Under the pieces are notes generated by a model. That model had not been told where the DNA came from, did no database searches, and saw nothing but the letters and a program-made list of their open reading frames with translations. Shown piece after piece: positions 13,101-24,202 of a stretch of 64,000 nucleotides of DNA. Both the position numbers and the translations under genes were made by a program. The stretch comes from Cylicocyclus nassatus (Eukaryota; Nematoda; Chromadorea; Rhabditida; Strongylidae). The stretch is from contig CATQJL010000112.1 in the NCBI GenBank assembly GCA_958299035.1, forward strand, positions 54,355,140 through 54,419,139, given 5' to 3'. Position 1 is the stretch's first letter, and every line of letters begins with the position of its first letter.

Positions 13101-14680
13101 GCAATTATTTTTTATTTTTATCATTGCGAAAACTCTATTCACAAAAGAATTCCTTACATATTTCAATGTCAATAACACCACACATCGCCTTAGCGAAATG
13201 TAAGCGGCTCATCTTTTTGCTGTTGAAAAAAGCATCAGCCTAGCTGACGTCTGTTATTACGTAAAATGTAAACATAAGTGTTGCCATGATAATACGATGT
13301 TATCCTATTTTGTCTTTTTACACTAACAATTATGCACATTAGGTATATCCTAATCCATCTCTACTCAGCTTTTGCATCTCTATTTTCTCTAAATTTTCTC
13401 TGTACTATTTTTTAAAGGTATATTGACTGCCTCATACCGCTCGTCAAAATTCCATCCATTATGACGCCACGTCTGGTTATGTAGGTTCTAATGAAAAAAT
13501 TCCTTGAAAATTCATGAAATTATAGAATTACAGAAGACAGCGCAAAATTGCAGAAAACATCTAAACAACGCATTTGCATGTGCTGGATCCATTTGTTCAA
13601 GGATAAGCAGCTTATTCATTTACTTTTTCAATTTATTAGAATGTACAAGGCAAGCATAAAGTTTGCATCATCGGAGGTAGGGAAGGGCTTTCCAAATAAA
13701 GTTTTTGAATGGGGCCTGGCGTCCCCCGCAAATTGGAAAAGGGCATGCCAACAACAAAGGCGAAAGTTGACTGTTTTGGTGCTAACTCGACTTCTACAAG
13801 CTATGAAGGGAATTTTTTGATTGCTACCTCACAAATCTCTAATAAGCTTCTGACTATAAATTTTTGGAAGAGGGGGAGGGGAGTGGCGGTATCAAGCCTT
13901 CCGAAAAAATTTTTCAACAAACCTAGGCTTTCCGTTTCTGAGAAAATTTTGACCAATCAAGGATATATGTGCATTTACACAATTATTCACCCCTGCAAAT
14001 CACTTAATCTTCACAGTTCCCTCCTTCCCCCCCCCCCTTTGGTGACACTATCGAGCGGCATTAAAAGTCAGAATGTCATGTATTCTGTAGGCGAGAAGCG
14101 AACGCATCTTGAAAAACATGCATTCATCAGGAAACGGATTACATCTCTCGTCTAAGCTCCCTTATGTTCTCAGATAACTCTATATAACACATCATTAACT
14201 TTGCAAGTTGACACAAACCTAGCCTCTTTCGAGAAAAGTACAGACTTCTGCTTTTCGTCGCTAATTTGCTGCGTTCCCAAATGCTTAGCTTTGAAGATGC
14301 TTTTCTATATCAATCTCCTGTTCAAATGAAAGTGCAATAGGAAGAAATGCTCTGGATTTCTGCGCGCTGATGGACAAAAATGGTGGTAAAAGATGCGCGA
14401 GTTATTGACACCCACCAGCTATCGTTCCTCTTGCTCGCCACCCTTTATCTTTTCACTGGAAAATTTTTTTAAAGTTTCGTCACAGTTAAAAACAACAATA
14501 ATAAAATTCTTTTGCGCCTCCTGCATCCGCTTCTCATCCTATGCTAACCCACTGTTGGGCTAAGGTGGGCCTCGAAATTTTCCAAACAATCCAACAATCC
14601 ACATGTCTTATAAAATTGTACAACTTGTTTTTACTGGTGATCAAATGATACAACTCGAAATCTTTCAATTATTTATGAAA
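10142..14680. other. long stretch without a supported gene
   Basis: Non-coding, with a G run of about 17 bases at 11411-11427 and a C run at about 14028. The longest frame, 12654-13175 (+, about 173 codons), begins with TTG rather than ATG. It lies in very AT-rich sequence and has no splice support, so it is left out as a gene. A frame at 13548-13820 is equally unsupported. Confidence 0.4.
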
Positions 14681-14862
14681 CAGTGGCGAAATTTTCGGCG
14701 GCAAGGCTGCCATACGTCCCCTTCTCTAAATTTTTGGGGTTATAAGCCTACAAAAAATTTTCAAGGCATTCCAAATAATTTTGGAGGGCGTGGAAACGCC
14801 TCCTTCACGGAGGATTTCTGTTGCCCTTTTCCCCTTCTCTCCATACCTCCTCCAACACACTG
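14681..14862 (-). mobile_element. degenerate CAGTGGCG-family element
   Basis: Starts CAGTGGCGAAATTTTCGGCG. Its reverse complement contains a TGAAGGAGGCG...ACGCCCTCC block, then a TTATAACCCCAAAAATTTAG block followed by GAGAAGGGG. These match, in the same order, the interior of the copy at 59878-60182. The far end (about ...CACACTG at 14862) is weak and no TSD is visible, so this is an old copy. Confidence 0.55.
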
Positions 14863-15974
14863 TTCTGTTTTTAGCCTTTTGCTGATCTATTAGATTATTT
14901 TCCCAGAAAAGAAAAAATAATCATAAAGTTTTGTGGTTCTTGAATTTTCTGGGTATTTTGCCTTTCTTTTGCACGATATATTGGTACTTGTTGAATACTT
15001 CTGTTTTTTTTTATCTCTTAGATCCTCTTGTTTAGTAAAATTGATGAATAACGAGTTAGAATTTCTTTCATTCTATAGATTGTCATGAACTGTTGATTCT
15101 TACTACATTTCTTTATTCTCTCTTATCCACCTGCACAAATGATTCTTATTACATTATCCACAGAATGCTTCTCTATCGATTTGCTTGAGCTTAGAACGTA
15201 GGTGGAGATGTCTGGCAGAGTAACTTTAGAGGCATATGCGTCATAAACAAAGCTAATTATTGATAAAGCAGACTCGCGTGGCCGGTAACTTACAATAGTT
15301 TCTGAACTTGGGAATTCTTTGTTTTCAAGAGACACTATTTTTTTCTGTCAGTCTGAGAATGCTGCTTTTATTTTGAAAGAGAGCCTCACATTTGTGTCTC
15401 TTTTTGCTTCCAAAAAAACGTTTCTAGCGAAGTTTGCTGTTAGGGTCTAGAAGTACAAAAAAGAACTAAACTTTGAGCTGAGCTTTGATTCGTTTCTTCC
15501 CTCAAACACAGAAATTCGATTTTCAGACCTTTCCGGAACATGCAGACCATGCCACAAATCTTCTATAAAACATTCAGTTGTGTAGGGGCCAATTCTAATC
15601 AAATATAGACATTTTTCTAAAATTTCATGATTCTATTGTTCAGCCTGGCAATTGTTCAGCCTGACAAATTCCAGAGTCATGTTTGAAAAATGTTTTTAAT
15701 GAAATGTGACTAAGTCTATAAAAATTCTAAAATCGCAATTTAGCTCTGATAATCATAAAGGAAAAAAGATGGGTTTATAATCAAAATTTAAATATTGTCA
15801 TGCCTATGTCTATGCAGGGTAGAAACATTATGAATTTGCCTCTGTCAAAATACTTAGAGTACTACAAGGACCAGTTTTTAGGCAGATTTTTTGGATTTTT
15901 CTTTACTTATTTACTTCTTACTGGTTCTTTTCTTTGCGCTTTGAGACATCCTCGAAGTTGGAGCTCAAATTAAT

Positions 15975-16090
15975 ATACAAAGACAAGAACAAAAACAAAA
16001 AAATAAAACAACAAGAATATAAAATTCCAATTTTGGAGTAAAATAAGAATAAAAATAAAAAAATAAAAAAATAAAAGTAATAAAATAAGT
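15975..16090. repeat. A-rich low-complexity tract (AAATAAAA-like)
   Basis: Irregular repeats of ACAAAAACAAAAAAATAAAA-like sequence. The 84-codon minus-strand frame here is Phe/Leu-rich only because of this tract and is not called. Confidence 0.8.
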
Positions 16091-16483
16091 TTGGAGACAG
16101 ATTTTTGAGATTTTTCACCGAAATACCAAAGACTTTATTGTACAAGGTGCTTAGTTCTGAGTTTAGCTCCACTTTGATTTCAATTTAAAAAAGGTAAGAA
16201 AAAGTTTTGCTATTTGTCGTCAATTTTGACTTACCCGACGGCTTCTTTTTTTTAATTTTCTTTTCAAATACTGCTTCCACATAGTTTTAATTCTCACATG
16301 ATTTACCATCTGAAACAATCTATTCACCATGTCGAGAAGCGTCTACTTTGTCATACTGATCCCTCTTTTCCTGCAATGCTTTCTCTTTTATCAAATTTTC
16401 CGCCCTGCTTTCTCGCTGTGGACTTATGCTCCTACATGAGAATCGCATATGTTGCCACTGCAATCGTTCTCGGCTAATTTCAG

Positions 16484-16608
16484 AATGTTCTACGCATGCC
16501 TTGCAATACTAATATTATTCATTATTATGTGTTCGTGTATTTCATTGGCTATAATCGATTTGGAAATGTATAATTTTGGATTGTACATTGTACTTCTTTG
16601 TATAGTAG
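16484..16608 (+). CDS. candidate first exon of a small membrane protein
   Basis: A strong nematode-type acceptor (GGCTAATTTCAG, ending 16483) lies one base before an ATG at 16485. The open exon that follows ends at a strong donor, GTAG|GTGAGT (16609). The exon encodes about 41 residues starting MFYACLAILILFIIMCSC. There is one clear hydrophobic segment (residues 3-20), a short DLEMYNFG loop and the start of a second hydrophobic segment (YIVLLCIVG). An acceptor directly upstream of the ATG is what spliced-leader addition to a first exon looks like, though an internal exon would look the same. I could not find the next exon with certainty: the nearest TTTTTTCTTAG acceptor (16672) gives an immediate stop in phase. 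The family was not recognised, and a fortuitous frame is possible. Confidence 0.35.
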
Positions 16609-16777
16609 GTGAGTTTATTTTTGTTCAAATTTTAATCAAGTCTTCCTTTCCTTTTTCCTTCTTTTTTCTTAGTTTGACTTCTTTTTTGTATTGTTATTGC
16701 TATATTCTCTTTTTATAATCAAATGAGCAGGACCCTAGTCTCACTTTATATGTTCTCCTACACATGTCTTTCCCTTT

Positions 16778-17080
16778 TTAATAAAATATGAGATGACAAC
16801 TTTTGACAATTCCAAAATCGTATAAATCGCTAGTTTTACTTTGAAATGTAGAATACAGTAAAATGAAACAGCAAATCAAAGGCGTAAGTTTGTTACAAAA
16901 AAAATCCAATGTCTTTTCAGACTTCATAGCTTCTAAAAAATCAACAAAGTTTCTGAGTTTTCTGCGATTTTTGACATCTACATACATCAAATTATCTAAA
17001 GAGATGCTTTCCACATTCCACTTTGATGCACTTGAAAAGCAAAATAATTTTATTCCCTGCTGTAGCAGCTCCACATGCAA
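16778..17080 (-). CDS. candidate exon or gene fragment, unknown protein
   Basis: The minus-strand open frame of about 100 codons has a protein-like composition, for example KWNVESISLDNLMYVDV and RRKLRNFVDFLEAMKSE. It becomes hydrophobic and AT-rich towards its C-terminal end (ICCFILLYSTF), where a T-run followed by GTAACA may be a donor. Upstream on the same strand is a TTTACTATTGCAG acceptor, but a TAA lies in frame between it and this frame. The nearer GCTAACAG could be the acceptor instead. A competing + strand frame (16863-17093) overlaps. No family was recognised. This may be a decayed exon. Confidence 0.25.
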   Translation of the reverse strand: MHVELLQQGIKLFCFSSASKWNVESISLDNLMYVDVKNRRKLRNFVDFLEAMKSEKTLDFFCNKLTPLICCFILLYSTFQSKTSDLYDFGIVKSCHLIFY

Positions 17081-17093
17081 AGTGTCCTGTTAG

Positions 17094-18978
17094 CTTCCAC
17101 TGAGGCAGAAAATGTCTGCAATAGTAAATTTGCCGGTCTTATTCGCTAATTTTTTGAACTGAAAATATTCGCAGAAGTTCGTATCAAAATTCTCTTTTAG
17201 ATTGGTCAGTTCAAATCAAGCGAGTTTCAACGGCAAATTGAAGAGTAAAGGTTCAGTTTCAGTTGTGCACTACGTTGTAGACAATTTTCAAAAATACCCT
17301 CATTTCCAGCGTTCTCTAGAGAACTAAAGCAAAGAATTTTTATTTTTATTTGGCTGTGCTTAAAATACATCAAACTAGTTAAATCTCTAGATCCAAACAT
17401 CTTCTCATTGTTACCTATTTTACGCTTTGTGTGAATTTTTAAATTCTTATTAATGGAAACGATGACCTCGCATGGGTATTTGGGAGTTTCCTTTGTGGTG
17501 CTTGAATGGCCGAAAAAACTAAGCTATCGCTAAGCGACCATTTTTCGAGACACAAGATTTATATGTGCTGCCAATCCAAACCTAACCTCTCACCCAGACA
17601 GTACTATTCTGTCCACCCGTATTCTCGCGGACGCTGAATGCTCCTCACAAAAGATTGCGATATAAGTTGTTAGTTTCTCGGCCACGAATGAACCATGTGA
17701 GCTAATAGCTTGACTATGGTCTAAGGCATACCTCACGCGACAGCTCTTCATATTTGGACGTAAGCACCCTTTGCTCGGGCTAGACTTCATTCGTGACAAC
17801 TTTACAAAAGCTAGACACCTACGCGTTTACGACCCGTGTACGGTCAATCTGTAGGAATTTGGAAAATAGCCAAGTCGCGTGGATTGGACGAAATCGCAGG
17901 AAGTATGGCTTAGGCTTAAGGCGAAGTAGGTATTTACATAAGAAATTCCGGATCTAGATTTTAACCGCAATGATTCTGAGAAGTTTTTTTGGGGTAGGTG
18001 GGTGGCGACGGGAATTTCTTTCGAATAAAGGCCTTGGTTTCAGTCACCTGTCTAGAAGATTTTGCTGGGATGCTTTCAGAATTATTTTGCGGTTCAAAAG
18101 ATTGAAATTTTTACATAAAAGGGGCATGACGCCTCCTCTTCATCAGAAAAATCAACTCTTTTTACAAAGGTAATTTAAATTCAAAAACAAAAATTATTTC
18201 ATTTTCGAGTAAAAACAAGTCTTTTGCACAGTTTCGAAATCTATAAGGCTACTTTAGAAATTTTGCTACCCATTTTCAAGGCGAAGGGAGATCGAACCAG
18301 CAAAACGTTCATGTTGCAAGTTCTGCATAGCCGTCGCCTCTCCTTAGTGCTAATTTCATTGCGAGAAGAGAGAAGCGTCCGCTGCACGCATAAATACGAA
18401 CTCATGAAACTAATTTGATCACATGTTCGTCGGGGAACAAAAAAAAATACAGCGAGGGTATCAGATGCGCGCAGAATCATGCTGCACAGGGGCTTCTCTC
18501 TCATTAAGACAACATTACCTAATTTGGGGGAATCTGAAACGTTTGAGAGGGAAGGAAAACTTTGACTTATACTAAATGCAGCAAAATTTTAAGTTGATTC
18601 ATAAGCTGTGCCTCATGGATTTCGAAATACTGTACTTTTTTAAGTTTGCAGTCTTCGGTGATTTCAATAAGAAAATTAACCTTGGTGTCTAATGCAATGT
18701 TTCTGTTAGTACAGCGCTGGTATATTACTCCTTATAAAAAAGAACTGACATCACATTTTTTTCAGATGAATTTGTCTTCGAAAAGTTCAAAAAGACCACC
18801 AAAGTTTGATTTAACTGGTTTCGGTTTGGTGAACCAGTCTTTTGCCGTTTTAATGCTTCTAAAAAATGTTCCGTTCAGAAAAGATCAAAATCTTGTACAA
18901 AGTTGTGCATCAAATTCAGCTTCCATAAAAACCCTTTCACTTGAGTTTTTAGGTTCATATTTTCATATGCCGAAAGTT
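17094..18978. other. no gene seen
   Basis: Non-coding, with short overlapping frames on both strands (17590-17799 -, 18241-18504 -, 18646-18996 +). None has both an initiation context and consistent splice phases. Confidence 0.4.
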
Positions 18979-19817
18979 CCTACCGTAATCCTATAGTAAT
19001 AAAGAGCGGTCGGTGACTTGCTCTATACTGTGAATTTAACAAGGGTAAGATACTTGGTGACCGTGGTCTTACAGTAAGATGTATACCAGGAGGTGCGCCT
19101 TAAAACTCTGATTCTAAATCTATATCCGCTACCTGCAGTGCGACCCACTGAACGAAATCAAAGAATCTTTACCACATTAATTTTATAAAATCTGGATAGT
19201 AAGAATCGTCAGTATCCAAACTTTGTAGACTCGAATATACCGGAGACAGTTTTCTCTAGCTTAAGGTAACTTTATTTTATTGCAATTTTCTTATGCAGAG
19301 ACCATTCTAACGATATTGGTGGTTTCTGTCATCAAAACAGTACAAATTCTGGTGGCAAGAAATGTTCATAAATTTTTTTGGAAGAGCGTAGAGCAGATAC
19401 CGAGCAGATCTGGGAATCAGCGCTTCATGATGCATTTATCTCTATCTTTTATCTTTATCTCATACACGTAAACTTGTGCCAAAATCAATGTGATTAACGA
19501 GAACATTGCTAGGGTAAGATAGTCTTCTAGCCTGCCACCGCCGAAGCAAACAAACAGTAAATAAAGACTACCTCAGGTGATTAAGAAGAGGAAATTCTAT
19601 TTAGTTGAGGGAGGTCAGGTGAGTGGCATTGGGGAATGCCACTGCCTTTTAATAGTTCAAGTTTGATTTCCAAGGCCAAACCAAGATCACCAAGTATCGT
19701 TCTTATCGTTTCTTTATAACATGAAACCAGCTCTACAAAACCCTATGCTTCTCGAAAAACTTCATGACAAGAGAGTTATTAACAAACAAACAGTAGGCAC
19801 ATTTTTGGGACACCCTG
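18979..19817 (+). mobile_element. right arm of a mariner-derived inverted-arm element, split by an insertion
   Basis: Bases 18979-19042 (TACCGTAATCCTATAGTAAT ... GCTCTATACTGTGAATTTAA) and 19711-19817 (CTCTACAAAACCCTATG ... CATTTTTGGGACACCCTG, then TA) are the two adjoining parts of the right arm seen intact at 43793-43969. About 665 bases of unrelated DNA separate them here. The terminal CACCCTG|TA matches a TA-flanked Tc1/mariner-type end. The left arm was not found upstream. Confidence 0.6.
19043..19707. mobile_element. element inserted into the mariner-derived arm
   Basis: The interrupting segment has inverted ends: GTAAGATACTTGGTGACCGT on the left and, as reverse complement of the right, GATAAGAACGATACTTGGTG. 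The shared core is ATACTTGGTGA. The ends are imperfect and the TSD could not be placed, so the boundaries are accurate only to about 5 bases. No coding frame was recognised inside. Confidence 0.55.
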
Positions 19818-20242
19818 TACAGTAATGTTGAATATCTATCATTTAGAATAAAATTTCACTGCATATTCAAAACTTTCCTCACATTCCTAAAACGAATTTT
19901 TAGTTTCTATAAAACTTGCGGGTCACCTGATTTGAGAATCAGCAGGGACGCAGTCCACACTTTGAGCAGCGACGTCCAAAAAAAGTTTTACCGGTGTTTT
20001 TTGTAATCTGTTTTTCACTGAGTACTTTCACGCACAAATGTACATACACCAGTATTTTTAAGATTTTTCAAAAGTATTACAAAAAGTTCTAAAATTCTTT
20101 CCAAGTCGTGCTTTCATTTAAGGCATATAACATTACAAATAATCTCGATCCTATTTCAATATCATATGCCTTTATGTACATAATCAAGATACAGTGTATA
20201 TTGGAAAACTCAAAAAAATGTGATGGCTTGAGAAAAAAGGTA

Positions 20243-20421
20243 CACAGGTTGTCGCAAAAGTAAGTACACACTTTTTGATCGTTAATAACTCTCTCCCTGC
20301 TGAGTCTTTCCCTTAGCTTCAATTACCATTCGGTAGAGGAGGCTTCAACTTAGAGTTACAGTATGGAGCGAATTACCCATCGCCCTTCATTAATGTAGGG
20401 TTACGGTGGGAACTTTTAGGT
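20243..20421 (+). mobile_element. left arm of a mariner-derived inverted-arm element
   Basis: After a TA (20241-20242) the sequence CACAGGTTGTCGCAAAAGTA ... ATAACTCTC ... TTCAACTTAGAGTTACAGTA ... GGAGCGAAT ... TAGGGTTACGGTGGGAACT follows the left arm at 43293-43460 in order and spacing. The right half is absent. The arm is interrupted at 20422 by a TA-flanked element. Confidence 0.6.
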
Positions 20422-20423
20422 TA

Positions 20424-21819
20424 CTTTTCCGTTATCCGGACCCATTCAAAAGGCTCTCCTATTATACGTTTTTTAGTCTAAGAATAATTTTTCATAGATT
20501 CTACGATGACTGCCTCCTTGCCACGTGTCATGAAAAAATTGACACGTCTTGGTCCATTCTGACATGTTTTTTTCTCGATATCAGTTCCGGTGAGATAAAA
20601 AGAGAATTTGTAATCATTTTAAAGTTGTTTAACTGTTTTACATAAGCACAAAACAATCATGAACTTATTTTAGAACATCTTGCTTGCTCTAGCAGTAATT
20701 CAAAAATGTATTTCTCTTCATACTCTTTTCGCCATGCGAATTTTGCCGAAAAATTTACAAATGATAGCCTGAAGTACTTGGCTGCTAAATTCGCCTCAAA
20801 TGACGGAATCCTAGCCCACTTCTCTATACTGAGCAAGTCTAATCTGTTCATTGATGATGTTATTATTATGACATTCACTTTTGAAATGTTTAATCGAAAT
20901 GAGGTCAAACTTATCAAAAAAGAGATTGAATTTACGTCGCTAGGTGTGGGGTGACACCAACTCTTGTTAAACCTAGTAAACACTCCTTCCTGTGGAGCTG
21001 GGATATGGTCAGGGCCCGGCACGAGTCGGTTTCTAGGGTTTCTGAAAACGAAGTCTCCCTTGACTTTCAGAAGTTTTACGAAGTCCCCTTTGACCTACCT
21101 GCTTAGAAGAAGATGAAAACAAGAAAGATTTACTAGTCTGAAAGAAAAGACGTAAGGTAAGAGTGAAAATCTAAATTGGAGCTGAATACTACGCATGCAC
21201 AAGACTTTGGCATTAGAGCGCGATATTTGACAAAGCGAGAAGAAATGAAGGCAAAAAACAAAGGAAAGGCAATGATATGCAAATGTCTTCATGCTCAGGG
21301 GTAGTTTTGACCGGGGAATCGGTTTATGCTAAAATGATCCGAAACTTATGTGAAGTGACGAAAATATTTGCTCCAGACGATCCAAATTGTCTGGTGGCCG
21401 TCTGGAGACGATCTAATTTTGGAAAAGGTATTACTTCACATAAGTTCCTTTTACATAATACTTTCGCAAATAATTTTCTGTACATACAGTTTGATTTTGG
21501 TGTCATATGCTTCTGTGTGCGGTGTAAACAAGCAATTTGTTTATTTAAGCCTTGCTTTCAAATCGCGCGCACTTTTCGCCATACACGATAGAGCACGTCA
21601 ATCGTGTAATGACCTTTCCGAAAAGCTTGTGTTCGACTAAATGGCGCTTATCCTTGGTGCTCGGTACCGACTCGTCAAAAACGATATCTCCCCTTTGCTG
21701 TTTGCTTCAAAAACGAAGTCCAGCCTGCTTCCAGACGATCTGTGCCGGGCCCTGGATTTGGTACAAAGATAGAAGCAATATCTTTCTTTGGAAAAAAAAA
21801 GGTCCGGATAACGGAAAAG
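20424..21819. mobile_element. pogo/Tc-like TA-flanked element carrying a hAT-like insertion
   Basis: Perfect 19-base terminal inverted repeats, CTTTTCCGTTATCCGGACC at 20424 and its complement ending at 21819, are flanked by TA on both sides (20422-20423 and 21820-21821). TTATCCGGACC is typical of pogo/Tigger-like ends in the Tc1/mariner superfamily (family knowledge; no search run). Removing the hAT-like copy B and one TSD leaves about 643 bases, too short for a transposase gene, so it is non-autonomous. The antiparallel frames at 20657-21022 are not called. Confidence 0.75.
21010..21754 (+). mobile_element. hAT-like non-autonomous element, copy B
   Basis: 745-base element starting CAGGGCCCGGCACGAGTCGG and ending GTGCCGGGCCCTG. 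It is flanked by 8-base direct repeats with one mismatch, GATATGGT (21002-21009) and GATTTGGT (21755-21762). It is collinear with copy A except that the right terminal unit is single. It lies inside the pogo/Tc-like element at 20424-21819, so it inserted later. Confidence 0.9.
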
Positions 21820-21821
21820 TA

Positions 21822-23196
21822 CTCGAGTGGAGGTCAGTGGGGTGACCAGGAACCCCAGCACACCTATATCGCCCAGAGAGCGAATCTGCGGACACTGCCT
21901 TTAACTCCTATGCTGAGCGATTTTCTCATCTCTCATGTGAACTTACTCATCGCGCATCAATAGCAACGTTGCGAATTGCGAAGCTCGCAACTGAAATTAG
22001 CGCCGGGGATAGACGCGTTTTTATTGCCTCGTGTGTTACAAACAACACACGCGCCAATCCAAATCGACACGAAACATTGCACTCAAATGAAATATGCAGC
22101 AGAGCCGGGGAAGCAATAGGGATTGAAAGCGCAGTGGAATGCCAGGGCTTTTGAAGGCTGTTTGAAGAAAGCAAAGTAAGATTGAGTGTTTTTATGAGTA
22201 CATCTATTCATTCATGGATCTATACACTATTTGAAAATCACGCTGTGATTGAGCGGATTGGGAAAATTCTTTGAACGCGTCCTCAACGCATACAATGCGC
22301 AAAGCTGCGACTGTGCATCTTCCGGTGCTATCTTTTTAAGTTAATGAACACTGCCAATCAAAGTAAACATTAAATAATAATGTGTGGTGGATTTGCTGGT
22401 GGCTGTCCTCGCTCTTGGTAGCCCATGTCCCTTTTATCATTTACTCTTCGTAGACAGATAAGCGATTGAATCTGCCAGCTCTACATTCTTAGTGCAGAGA
22501 TCAAGCCATGCATATCGAGTCAATTTCTAAAAGGTGTGACCTAATTTTGGAAGAATGTGAAGTTTTCGACTGTTTTTCAATGTTAACAAACCATCTTACA
22601 GTATACAGTCCTTTTAGGGTTCCAGAAAGTATTACCTTGCGGTAACCCCTACTTACGCGCCCAGGGTCCCTTACTGATTCTTCCGATTAGGGTTAAGTTG
22701 ATCGGCCAGTCCCTTAATAAATTACCAGGATGGGGAGCGACCCTAAATACCAAATGAATTTATTACACTAGCATGCGTTCCGATAAGGGGAAAGGATCCC
22801 GGTGGAGACCACTCACTTTTTGGAGATGGGGAGCGACCTAATTCATCAGATTGTAACCCAAGCTCAAGTGTTTTCTGTTCCTTTTTCGTCTATATTTTTA
22901 ATGCGCTTTTATTACGTAAAATAATGAATAGTTAATTGGATACGGCAGAAATTCTTACAACTTGAGTCGTTTTCATCTTGTCATCACTTCTGTAAGGAGA
23001 GCTAAACTGTGGCAAGATTCATATACCATTGGCTAATCATGCTTTTTAAAATAAACTTTCTTTCGCTGGAAAGCTGATCTTCTGCGATTTTCAACTTTCC
23101 AGCAATGAATTTTGAAAAGGCTAAAAGATGCATTTTTAGCACATGCTAATCACGAGAAGAAGCGTTCCTGCATAGAGTTACTGCCGACTATAGAAA
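21822..23196. other. non-coding region upstream of the operon-like pair
   Basis: No supported gene. GGATGGGGAGCGACC occurs twice (22728 and 22824), and a short TGTGTTACAAACAACACAC palindrome lies at about 22030. Frames at 21947-22174 occur on both strands and are not distinguishable. The promoter of the downstream genes is presumably here or further upstream, but no motif can be assigned. Confidence 0.4.
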
Positions 23197-24065
23197 ATGG
23201 TTGCAAGTCAATATGAGACTCCTGCCCATCTTACGAAGACAAGACTTTTGGTGAGACGGGCACTGTACGTGCTGCTCTGAAAATTGCTGGATAAGAAGAA
23301 AACGGTTGGACATGCCGCAAGCATCCCAAACGTTTGAGCAAACCTTTATTGCAGAAAAAATCTAGTAAAGAAGATTGAGTTTTCCAACATAAAAAAACTG
23401 TTGTCAGACTGTCCAGCAAGACTTGACCGGGAGGTACATTGCATATTTGATGTACTATTCACCCCACCAGCTTATATGTCACCTTTTGCAAACGGTACTC
23501 GATTTGTATCGATTCTGAAGCGATCTCTTAAACAGATGCAGTAGATGCAGGCTAAAGAACTTTTCGAACCTGCCGCGCTGATCTTTGGGAAGACACCATT
23601 GAAAAACTGACCGCAAGGTGGCAGAGGTACACGCTGCAGTCCAGATTATGTGTCGACTGCGAGCGTTTAGCAAATTTTCTACTTTGAATACAATGATCTT
23701 CTTTGGAAAGCAAAGAATTATCCATAAGAATTTACAGGTACGATGCTAGCGTGTGCACTTTGTATAGCAAATCCACAAGCGTGTCCGAATCCGGAGTGGT
23801 ATACAAACTTATGCCTTCACTTGCACGTAAGTTTTTTCAAGTTTTGATGGCTTGATTGATTCTCACTTTACATGGTCTTTCAAACAAGTTCCAAGGCTTT
23901 TTGTTACAATTAGCTACGGCCGATAAGTTGTGTTTGTCGACGACGCTCAATGTGTGGCATCGGACTCCTAATGACGAGCAATTAGAGCAAGAGCTAGTTA
24001 GGCATCCATTGACTCCCAGAACTACTGCATTCAAAATCACTGCGGCCCCAAGTCTATGCTTCTAG
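23197..24065 (+). CDS. gene 1 of an operon-like pair; unrecognised ~164-residue protein (4 exons)
   Basis: Exons 23197-23264, 23355-23540, 23738-23826 and 23914-24065 join in phase. The splice sites are GTACGT...TTTATTGCAG, GTAGAT...AATTTACAG and GTAAGT...GTTACAATTAG, and the introns are 90, 197 and 87 bases. The start ATG follows an in-frame TAG (23191) and a CGACTATAG acceptor-like site. The protein begins MVASQYETPAHLTKTRLL, then has a basic helix-like part (LVKKIEFSNIKKLLSDCP, residues about 26-43), a VHCIFDVLFTPPAYMSP segment, a Ser/Thr-rich stretch and a C-terminal part with LNVWHRTPNDEQLEQELV. It has no signal peptide or membrane segment. AATAAA follows the stop by 25 bases. I do not recognise the family. 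The GTAGAT donor is the weakest junction. An earlier start in an unseen exon is possible. Confidence 0.6.
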
Positions 24066-24089
24066 TTGAGAACGCGGGCGCGGACTGGG

Positions 24090-24095
24090 AATAAA
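24090..24095 (+). promoter_or_regulatory. polyadenylation signal AATAAA of gene 1
   Basis: A consensus AATAAA lies 25 bases after the gene 1 stop and about 105 bases before the gene 2 trans-splice-type acceptor. This is the arrangement of a nematode intercistronic region. Confidence 0.6.
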
Positions 24096-24190
24096 TGTTT
24101 TCAATCCCACATATACGCCTGATCAACATTAGTGCGCTCAATGTGTGAGCGAGTTCTGGGAAGTAGACGTCGACGAGGAGTAAATGGACA

Positions 24191-24199
24191 TTTATTCAG
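24191..24199 (+). promoter_or_regulatory. probable spliced-leader acceptor of gene 2
   Basis: TTTATTCAG matches the nematode 3' splice consensus and lies 3 bases upstream of the gene 2 ATG. No upstream exon joins it convincingly: gene 1 terminates first, and its last exon has only poor GT sites in the needed phase. A spliced leader is therefore the more likely partner. A cis-spliced alternative is not excluded. Confidence 0.5.
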
Positions 24200-24202
24200 G
24201 AA

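Noticed and set aside
12654..13175. 173-codon + strand open frame, one of the longest
   Set aside because: It starts with TTG, is Phe/Lys/Ser-rich from AT bias, lacks an acceptor-donor frame and has no recognisable domain.
22728..22840. Repeated GGATGGGGAGCGACC
   Set aside because: Only two short direct copies about 96 bases apart, with no further structure. Not enough to call an element.
23231..23419. Minus-strand frame of 62 codons opposite gene 1
   Set aside because: It is antisense to exons 1-2 of a phased + strand model and has no splice signals of its own.
23738..23888. Alternative frame of gene 1 exon 3 reading MLACALCIANPQACPNPEWY
   Set aside because: It would need the poor acceptor AAACAAG (23888). 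The chosen frame uses TTGTTACAATTAG (23913) and keeps phase with exons 2 and 4.
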